A DNA stretch of 5,541 nucleotides, from positions 1 through 5,541 of the forward strand of contig JAFZEQ010000013.1 of assembly GCA_017560605.1 (NCBI GenBank). Reading direction: 5' to 3'. This stretch comes from Paludibacteraceae bacterium (lineage in GTDB: Bacteria; Bacteroidota; Bacteroidia; Bacteroidales; Paludibacteraceae). Position numbers and translations under genes: made by a program. Each line of letters opens with the position of its first letter. Within the stretch, counting starts at the first letter, position 1. Shown here piece after piece: positions 1 to 4,912 of the stretch. The notes under the pieces are model-generated. The model was not told where the DNA came from, did not search any database, and saw only the letters and a list, made by a program, of their open reading frames with translations.

Positions 1-391
1 GGACTTGGTGGCTCGTCCACGCCCTACCAGGGTTCCTGAACTAGAGGGAGTGCTGCATTTGGTGAATGATTATAGGAGTGGTCAGTTCGGATTTGTGAGC
101 AGCCATGCTGCTACAACCATGGCGTGTGCATTGCTCTTCTCATTGATATGGCGCAATAAAATAGCCACCGGCCTGCTAATGCTTTGGGTGGCGATGAATT
201 GTTATAGTAGAATGTATCTAGGGGTGCATTATCCTTTGGATATTCTAGGTGGATTATTGGTTGGTACTATTGTGTCGTGGGCGGCTTACGCTTGGTTGAA
301 TTGGATGCAGGTGCTACGCCTTGCTGAGGAGCCAACCAATTGCAAGAGTTTTGAGGCGAACGGGGACCCTGGTTATGACGTAGATTCATAA
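1..391 (+). CDS. PAP2-family membrane phosphatase, C-terminal part (5' end outside window)
   Basis: This is the 3' portion of a phosphatidic-acid-phosphatase type 2 (PAP2) gene; the frame is open to the left edge (first full codon at base 2), so the real start lies upstream. The family removes phosphate from lipid phosphates such as undecaprenyl diphosphate or lipid A, at the membrane. The three-part active-site signature is largely visible. The RP of motif 1 (KX6RP) is at 20-25, and its lysine would fall in the codon cut by the window edge. Motif 2 appears as SSH (98-106) in the context FVSSHA. Motif 3, SRMYLGVHYPLD (206-241), fits SRxxxGxHxxxD exactly. Hydrophobic segments follow motif 2, precede motif 3 and follow motif 3. 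After the last one (about base 300) comes a polar tail of roughly 30 residues ending in TAA at 389-391, which overlaps the convergent gene by 125 bp. The substrate cannot be read from the sequence. Confidence 0.88.
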   Translation, partial: DLVARPRPTRVPELEGVLHLVNDYRSGQFGFVSSHAATTMACALLFSLIWRNKIATGLLMLWVAMNCYSRMYLGVHYPLDILGGLLVGTIVSWAAYAWLNWMQVLRLAEEPTNCKSFEANGDPGYDVDS

Positions 392-683
392 AGGCTTTAT
401 ATTGAGCAGGAGTTAGTATCTGTTTTAACTCTTCTTGAATGTTTTGCATACATTCTAGAATCTCGCTTTGAGTAGAATTTGCTGTTCGCTTTTTAGCATA
501 TTTAAGATGCATGCGATAAATAGTGTCACGTAGGGTACTATCAGTGATATGAAGCTCGCGCACTAGCATTTCTGTTTGCTTGCGAGCAATATCAGCCGCA
601 CTGCGCTGCGGATGAGAATGCACTTGAGCTTTAGCTATCAATGAAAAAGCTATAATTATAATTGTTAACACAATACGCTTCAT
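267..683 (-). CDS. Small secreted Spy/DUF4890-like periplasmic protein
   Basis: The product is 138 residues. I chose ATG 683-681 over a start 45 bp upstream because it directly opens a signal peptide: MKR, a hydrophobic stretch (I4-I16), then AKA before Q20 as a likely signal peptidase I site. The mature part is charged and probably helical. Segments resembling ARKQTEMLVRELHITD (33-48) and LKQILTPAQYKAF (86-98) recall Spy/CpxP-like or DUF4890 proteins of Bacteroidetes, which carry LTxxQ-type motifs and are thought to act as periplasmic chaperones or stress sensors. The match is by eye, so the family call is tentative. From residue 99 on, the protein turns into a Pro/Gln/Asn/Ser-rich tail encoded antisense to the end of the PAP2 gene; this tail may be a read-through extension. 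The gene is divergent from the ABC permease with 21 bp between starts. No good Bacteroidetes -7/-33 pair was found upstream. Confidence 0.68.
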   Translation of the reverse strand: MKRIVLTIIIIAFSLIAKAQVHSHPQRSAADIARKQTEMLVRELHITDSTLRDTIYRMHLKYAKKRTANSTQSEILECMQNIQEELKQILTPAQYKAFMNLRHNQGPRSPQNSCNWLAPQQGVAPASNSTKRKPPTTQ

Positions 684-704
684 ACAGAAACGACCACAAA
701 AATT

Positions 705-1946
705 ATGCCAAAAAAACGTTTCCGACATATAGCGGAATGGAAAATAGCACAGCGCCTCTATTTTTCTGAAGATAAGGATACGCGTTCATCACGTCCAGCT
801 GTGCGTGTGGCGTTAGGTGGCATCATTATTGGTGTGCTGGTAATGATTGTCGCCATCAGCGTGGTAGTAGGGTTCAAACAAGAGGTGTCCAATAAGGTTG
901 CTGGCTTTGGTAGTCATATTCAGGTAGTTAATTTTGACAATAATTCTACTTATGAGCTGCAACCTATTCGTGTTAATGATACCTTACTGCAAACCATAAG
1001 CGAATTACCTCATGTGAAATATGTTTCAACTTTTGCAACAAAACCTGGAATCGTAAAGACAGATAGTACTTTTCAAGGTGTTGTGTTCAAAGGTACTGAT
1101 TATTGGGATTATTTTGCGCAGAACATTGTAGAGGGTACTTTGCCAACTGCTACAAACGATATTTTGATATCTACAGAGCTAGCCCGTATCCTTTCGCTCA
1201 ATGTGGGTGACCATATTTTGTGCTATTTCATTGAGGAGGATTTGAGAGTGCGTAAACTGACGATCATTGGTCTATACAATACTTATATGACAGAGATGGA
1301 TAAGCTCTTTATTCTTGGTAATATGGAGATCGTTAGGCGCTTGAATGGATGGGATAGCACACAAGTCTCAGGACTAGAGGTGTTGGTAGATGATTTGCGC
1401 AATTTACACGAAGCTTCAGACGCAGTCTATTATGTCACTGCTAATAGGCTTGATGCTGATGGTAATATGTATTATACGCAGAATCTGCAACAGCTTAATC
1501 CTCAAGTGTTTGGATGGCTTGATCTGTTGGATATGAACGTCGTTATTATCATTATTCTAATGCTATGCGTTTCTGGCTTTAGCATCATTACAGGGCTTAT
1601 CATTTTAATCATGGACAGCGTATCTCTTATTGGTACGCTCAAGTCGCTAGGTGCCGATAATAGTTTTGTTCGCAGAATATTTGTATATCAGTCGCTTATG
1701 CTAATAGGTAAGGGACTATTTTGGGGTAACTTGATAGGCTTAGCGCTGTGTGCTTTGCAGCATTATACACATTGGCTAACGCTAGATGCTGCTTCCTATT
1801 ATGTAAGTTATGTGCCTATGGCCTTTCCTTGGGGATGGTGGGTTCTGCTTAATCTGGGTACGCTGCTTGTGTCATGGCTTATCTTAATGGCTCCATCTGC
1901 GATAGTAACTAAGATTAGTCCTGCCAAGGTAATGTATTTTGAATAG
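705..1946 (+). CDS. LolE/FtsX-type ABC transporter permease
   Basis: This 413-residue protein has the layout of the LolC/LolE/MacB permease family: a short cytoplasmic N-terminus, TM1 (about 34-56), a large periplasmic domain (about 57-275), then three TM segments (about 277-303, 326-352, 376-399) forming the FtsX domain. Typical FtsX wording is visible, such as SLIGTLKSLGA after TM2 followed by RRIFVYQSLMLIGKG. Family members work with an ATPase (LolD-like) to extract lipoproteins from the inner membrane or drive other envelope mechanotransmission. No ATPase gene is present here, so the partner must be encoded elsewhere, and the lipoprotein role is inferred from family resemblance. The length is normal for LolC/E. 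ATG 705 is preceded by the A-rich sequence CACAAAAATT rather than a Shine-Dalgarno. The GSCFA gene begins 4 bp after the stop codon, suggesting co-transcription. Confidence 0.9.
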   Translation: MPKKRFRHIAEWKIAQRLYFSEDKDTRSSRPAVRVALGGIIIGVLVMIVAISVVVGFKQEVSNKVAGFGSHIQVVNFDNNSTYELQPIRVNDTLLQTISELPHVKYVSTFATKPGIVKTDSTFQGVVFKGTDYWDYFAQNIVEGTLPTATNDILISTELARILSLNVGDHILCYFIEEDLRVRKLTIIGLYNTYMTEMDKLFILGNMEIVRRLNGWDSTQVSGLEVLVDDLRNLHEASDAVYYVTANRLDADGNMYYTQNLQQLNPQVFGWLDLLDMNVVIIIILMLCVSGFSIITGLIILIMDSVSLIGTLKSLGADNSFVRRIFVYQSLMLIGKGLFWGNLIGLALCALQHYTHWLTLDAASYYVSYVPMAFPWGWWVLLNLGTLLVSWLILMAPSAIVTKISPAKVMYFE

Positions 1947-1950
1947 AACT

Positions 1951-2889
1951 ATGGAGTTGCAGACAAAAGTAAATATCAAACTTTCTGAAACGAAGATAGG
2001 ATACCGAGATAAAATCTTGCTACTTGGTTCGTGTTTTGCAGATAATGTAGGAACCAAGTTTCAGCAACATTATTTTCAGACAACTATCAATCCATTCGGT
2101 ACGCTATACAATCCTGCTTCAATAAGAACCGCTTTGCAGCTTTCCTTACAAAAGAATAGTAAGAATTATTTTCTTCAGCATAATGGTCTGTGGCATTCTA
2201 TGATGCATCATGGTTCTTTTTCGCATCCAGACAAGTCTGAACTCATAAGCCGCACTGAACAGAGTCTGCACGACTTAAGCAATGCTTTCAATGAGGCCAC
2301 TACGATCATATTGACCTTTGGTACCTCCTGGATATACGAAATGGAAGGAGTGGTAGTTGCTAACTGTCATAAGATGCCTGCTGACCGTTTTCAGCGTAAA
2401 TCTCTATCTGTGTCAGATATCGTTGATATGTGGCAACCATTGCTTGTTAATACCTCTAATAAGCATTGGATCTTTACGGTTAGTCCTATTCGACATATTA
2501 AGGACGGCTTGCATGCAAATCATCTTAGCAAAGCAACTCTTTTGCAGGCAATAGATATCCTGATATCTAATGCCCGAATCATGAATCCATCTTCTGTGTA
2601 TTCCTATTTCCCATCCTATGAGATCATGTTGGATGAGTTACGCGATTATCGCTTCTATGCAGAGGATTTGGTACATCCTTCTTCATTAGCCGTAGATTAT
2701 ATTTGGCAACGTTTTGTAGATACTTATATGTCTACATCTACCACCGATGAAATGCGTACTTTGCATCAGTTATGGCGTGATCGCAATCATCGTTTTTTGC
2801 ATCCTGAAACAGAGCAAGCTCAGAAATTTAATCAGCGTCTTGAACAACGATTAGAAGAGGTGAGAAAAAATTATCCATGGTTAGGATAG
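1951..2889 (+). CDS. GSCFA-domain protein (SGNH-hydrolase-like, function unknown)
   Basis: The product is 312 residues and carries the family's name-giving motif, LLLGSCFADNVG, with G26-S27-C28-F29-A30. The family is uncharacterised but resembles SGNH/GDSL esterases. S27 sits where the block I nucleophile would be, and EDLVHPS near the C-terminus (D239, H242) matches the DxxH of block V, so a Ser-Asp-His triad is plausible. Other conserved-looking stretches are LTFGTSWIYE, CHKMP, and SPIRHIKDG. No signal peptide or membrane segment is seen, so a cytosolic location is likely. I prefer ATG 1951, which lies 4 bp after the permease stop. A TTG at 1939 in the same frame would extend the protein by four residues and overlap the permease, but nothing supports it. 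The promoter for the next operon begins about 40 bp after the stop. Family assignment is firm; enzymatic activity is inference. Confidence 0.9.
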   Translation: MELQTKVNIKLSETKIGYRDKILLLGSCFADNVGTKFQQHYFQTTINPFGTLYNPASIRTALQLSLQKNSKNYFLQHNGLWHSMMHHGSFSHPDKSELISRTEQSLHDLSNAFNEATTIILTFGTSWIYEMEGVVVANCHKMPADRFQRKSLSVSDIVDMWQPLLVNTSNKHWIFTVSPIRHIKDGLHANHLSKATLLQAIDILISNARIMNPSSVYSYFPSYEIMLDELRDYRFYAEDLVHPSSLAVDYIWQRFVDTYMSTSTTDEMRTLHQLWRDRNHRFLHPETEQAQKFNQRLEQRLEEVRKNYPWLG

Positions 2890-2928
2890 CAGAAAGTATG
2901 GTTTAATTATATTTTTTTTATAAAAATA

Positions 2929-2960
2929 TTTGCATATATCGCAAAAAAGTACTACCTTTG
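2929..2960 (+). promoter_or_regulatory. Bacteroidetes-type promoter of the rimP-nusA-infB operon
   Basis: TTTG at 2929-2932 (-33 element) is followed after 20 bp by TACCTTTG at 2953-2960, an exact match to the Bacteroidetes primary sigma factor -7 consensus TAnnTTTG. The region just upstream (2905-2928) is almost pure A/T, as expected for an UP-like element. Transcription would begin around 2965-2968, giving a leader of roughly 90 nt before rimP. This is the only good consensus match I found in the window. Confidence 0.85.
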
Positions 2961-2970
2961 CACCGGAAAT

Positions 2971-3001
2971 GAACGAGGGGGCCGAACAGGTTTCCTCGTT
3001 C
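2971..3001 (+). promoter_or_regulatory. Leader hairpin at 5' end of the rimP operon mRNA
   Basis: GAACGAGG (2971-2978) and CCTCGTTC (2994-3001) are a perfect 8-bp inverted repeat. The stem continues inward through three G-U pairs (2979-2981 with 2991-2993) and two C-G pairs (2982-2983 with 2989-2990), leaving a 5-nt loop GAACA. No U-run follows on either strand, so it is not an intrinsic terminator. It starts only a few nucleotides after the predicted transcription start, so a 5' mRNA-stabilising or regulatory role is possible; that role is inference. Confidence 0.6.
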
Positions 3002-3055
3002 TGCTTAAAAAATATCGTCGAAAGCATAATGGTATATTACAATTAACTCACGAAT

Positions 3056-3520
3056 ATGATAGATAAACAGTATATACAAACTCTGGTAGAGGAAAAGTTG
3101 CAATGCACTGGTTATGAGCTGATAACCCTAAAAATAACTGCGCAACAAGAGATATTGTTGGAGGTAGATAATATGCAAGGAGTAGATTTGAATTTCTGTG
3201 CAGAACTCAATCATTATCTTGTTGAGAAATTGGATGCAGAAAATGTAGATTACTCGCTTGAGGTAGGTAGTGTAAGTTTGACAGATCCTTTCAAAACTAA
3301 GATGCAGTACGAGAAACATCTTAATCATGATGTAGAAGTGCTCTCTGCTGATGGAAAGAAATATCGTGGTGTGTTAGTAAGTGTAGATCAGGATACTTTT
3401 TCTATTGATACCGATGTTATGGTGGCAGTAGAGGGTAAAAAACGTAAACAAAAACAAGTACAGACCTTAACTTTTGCTTACGATACTGTTAAGTACACCA
3501 AGTACGATTTAAAATTTTAG
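3056..3520 (+). CDS. rimP: Ribosome maturation factor RimP
   Basis: RimP binds the 30S subunit during late assembly and helps maturation of its head region. This 154-residue protein has the usual length and two-part build: an N-terminal alpha/beta domain (about 1-84) ending in the conserved boundary region YSLEVGSVSLTDPFK, then a C-terminal SH3-like barrel (about 85-154) containing VEVLSADGKKYRGVLVSVD and ending in a basic loop (GKKRKQKQ) and beta strands. The usual SSPG of proteobacterial RimP reads GSVS here. ATG 3056 has no Shine-Dalgarno, only the A/T-rich sequence ACTCACGAAT. It is the first gene of the operon, followed by nusA after an 89-bp spacer, the order conserved widely in bacteria. 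Confidence 0.93.
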   Translation: MIDKQYIQTLVEEKLQCTGYELITLKITAQQEILLEVDNMQGVDLNFCAELNHYLVEKLDAENVDYSLEVGSVSLTDPFKTKMQYEKHLNHDVEVLSADGKKYRGVLVSVDQDTFSIDTDVMVAVEGKKRKQKQVQTLTFAYDTVKYTKYDLKF

Positions 3521-3546
3521 AATAATAACAATAAACATTAAAACCA

Positions 3547-3600
3547 CCTCCGACGGCAAGGAGGGACTACAGCGAAGCGATCTAATGCGCTCGATTGCCG
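3547..3600 (+). promoter_or_regulatory. Structured rimP-nusA spacer with pseudoknot potential
   Basis: The spacer is visibly richer in G+C than its flanks. CCTCC (3547-3551) can pair with GGAGG (3560-3564) around an 8-nt loop. That loop contains CGGCAA (3554-3559), the exact complement of TTGCCG (3595-3600), so the two stems together could form an H-type pseudoknot ending 9 nt before the preferred nusA start. Between them lie a direct repeat AGCGA-AGCGA (3571-3580) and CGCT (3588-3591), which could pair with either AGCG copy. The pairings are seen in the sequence; a regulatory role on nusA translation is inferred. Confidence 0.4.
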
Positions 3601-3638
3601 AACATGAAAATGGCTACAAAAAAACAAGAGTCAATTAA
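3585..3638 (+). CDS. Possible 17-codon small ORF overlapping the nusA start
   Basis: ATG 3585 opens a 17-codon frame (MRSIAEHENGYKKTRVN) that stops at TAA 3636-3638, out of frame with nusA and covering its start. A GGAGGG lies at 3560-3565, 19 nt before the ATG, which is too distant for standard use. It could be a translational coupling or upstream-ORF element for nusA, or simply chance; a frame of this length is expected by chance and no homology is recognised. Confidence 0.12.
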   Translation: MRSIAEHENGYKKTRVN

Positions 3639-4866
3639 CTTGATTGACAATTTTACAGAGTTTAAAGAACTCAAAAACATTGACCGCCAAACATTTATCA
3701 ATGTTGTGGAGGATTCTTTTCGTAATGTGATAACCAAAATGTATGGTACTGCAGCCAATTACGATGTGATTATCAACCCGGATAAAGGCGATTTGGAGAT
3801 CTATCGTAACCGTCTTGTTATGGAAGATGATGATGTGGCGAATGAGAATACCCAAATTGGTATCAGTGAAGCATTGCTGTTGGACGACGAAGCAGAGATC
3901 GGTGAAGAGGTTACAGATAAAGTAGATCTTTCTTCTTTCGGTCGTCGTATGATTTTGAACCTTCGCCAAACTTTGGCTAGTCGTATTTTGGATCTTCAAA
4001 AGGAGAGCCTCTACTTACGCTACAGCGAGATGCTTGGTCAAGTCGTAAGCGGTGAGCTGTATCAAGTATGGAAACGTGAGATGTTGCTTCTTGATGAGGA
4101 TGGCAACGAACTATATTTGCCAAAACAAAATCAGATACCTAGTGACTACTACCGCAAAGGTGATACCGTACGTGCTGTAGTGGTACAAGTAGATAATAAG
4201 AACCAAAATCCTAAGATCATCCTTTCTCGTACTTCACCATTGTTCCTTCAACGTCTTTTTGAGCAAGAGGTACCAGAGGTACACGATGGATTGATAGCTA
4301 TCAAGAATATTGCTCGTATTCCTGGTGAACGAGCTAAGGTGGCTGTAGAATCATTTGATGACCGCATAGATCCTGTAGGCGCATGTGTGGGTATCAAGGG
4401 CGCTCGTATCCACGGTATCGTGCGTGAGTTGCGCAACGAGAATATTGATGTTATTCACTATACTTCAAATATCAACCTCTATGTTCAACGTGCTTTAGCA
4501 CCAGCTAAGATTTCTTCTATGACCGTTAACGAAGAGGAGAAGAAAGTAGATGTATACTTGCAACCAGATGAGGTGTCATTGGCTATCGGTAAAGGTGGCT
4601 ACAATATCAAGTTGGCAAGTATGTTGACTGGGTATCAAATCGATGTTTATCGTGAGATGGATGAGTCTGATAACGAGGATATCTATTTGGACGAGTTTAA
4701 TGACGAGATCGATCAATGGGTGATCGATGCCTTCAAGGCTATAGGATGGGATACGGCTAAGTCTGTTTTGGCTGTATCTAAAGAAGAGATTCTTCGTCGT
4801 GTAGACCTTGAGGAAGAGACAGTAGATGAGGTTCTTGCTATCCTTTCTGCTGAATTTGAAGATTAA
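3610..4866 (+). CDS. nusA: Transcription elongation/termination factor NusA
   Basis: NusA binds RNA polymerase and nascent RNA to modulate pausing, intrinsic and Rho-dependent termination and antitermination. Domains in order are: the N-terminal RNAP-binding domain (about 1-130, with FKELKNIDRQ and FGRRMILNLRQTLASRI), an S1 domain (about 138-210, ending KIILSRTSP), KH1 with G261-I-K-G264, KH2 with G327-K-G-G330, and an acidic C-terminal helical repeat ending in LSAEFED. The length of 418 residues is normal for Bacteroidetes. Start choice: ATG 3610 (MATKKQ) fits related NusA N-termini (MAKKEE-type). ATG 3604 adds two residues and is possible; TTG 3595 is unlikely because it lies in the structured spacer. 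A GGAGG lies about 45 nt upstream, too far to act as a normal ribosome-binding site. infB follows after 46 bp. Confidence 0.95.
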   Translation: MATKKQESINLIDNFTEFKELKNIDRQTFINVVEDSFRNVITKMYGTAANYDVIINPDKGDLEIYRNRLVMEDDDVANENTQIGISEALLLDDEAEIGEEVTDKVDLSSFGRRMILNLRQTLASRILDLQKESLYLRYSEMLGQVVSGELYQVWKREMLLLDEDGNELYLPKQNQIPSDYYRKGDTVRAVVVQVDNKNQNPKIILSRTSPLFLQRLFEQEVPEVHDGLIAIKNIARIPGERAKVAVESFDDRIDPVGACVGIKGARIHGIVRELRNENIDVIHYTSNINLYVQRALAPAKISSMTVNEEEKKVDVYLQPDEVSLAIGKGGYNIKLASMLTGYQIDVYREMDESDNEDIYLDEFNDEIDQWVIDAFKAIGWDTAKSVLAVSKEEILRRVDLEEETVDEVLAILSAEFED

Positions 4867-4870
4867 TAGT

Positions 4871-4898
4871 GAATTAAGAATTAAGAATTAAGAATTAA
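4871..4898 (+). repeat. Four tandem copies of GAATTAA between nusA and infB
   Basis: The heptamer GAATTAA occurs four times without interruption (4871-4877, 4878-4884, 4885-4891, 4892-4898), starting 4 bp after the nusA stop codon and ending 14 bp before infB. Short tandem heptamers of this AATTAAG type are scattered through intergenic regions of various bacteria. The unit is 7 bp, so copy-number change would alter the spacer length in an operon mRNA without affecting either reading frame. It forms no strong hairpin. Confidence 0.92.
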
Positions 4899-4912
4899 AA
4901 ACCGAACACGAT

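Noticed and set aside
697..705. TAATTTTTG on the minus strand as a -7 box for the Spy-like gene
   Set aside because: It has one base too many between TA and TTTG, no suitable TTTG upstream, and would start transcription at or inside the start codon region.
1939..1950. TTG 1939 as the start of the GSCFA gene
   Set aside because: It only adds four residues and overlaps the permease stop; ATG 1951 directly after that stop is the simpler choice.
2909..2929. A/T inverted repeat ATATTTTT...AAAAATAT after the GSCFA gene, as a possible intrinsic terminator
   Set aside because: The stem has no G-C pairs and would be too weak. The stretch is better read as the A/T-rich region upstream of the rimP promoter.
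2961..3055. Initiator tRNA gene (metY) before rimP, as in enterobacteria
   Set aside because: No cloverleaf, T-loop GTTCRA or CCA end could be found in the leader.
3595..3609. TTG 3595 as the nusA start codon
   Set aside because: It would place the start inside the predicted stem TTGCCG and add five residues not seen in related NusA proteins; ATG 3610 fits the family better.
3631..3999. Long minus-strand open frame opposite the nusA N-terminal region
   Set aside because: It is a shadow of the strongly conserved nusA frame, with no recognisable domain or start context; the same applies to open frames at 2357-2554 (plus), and 3128-3328, 4248-4436 and 4888-5073 (minus).
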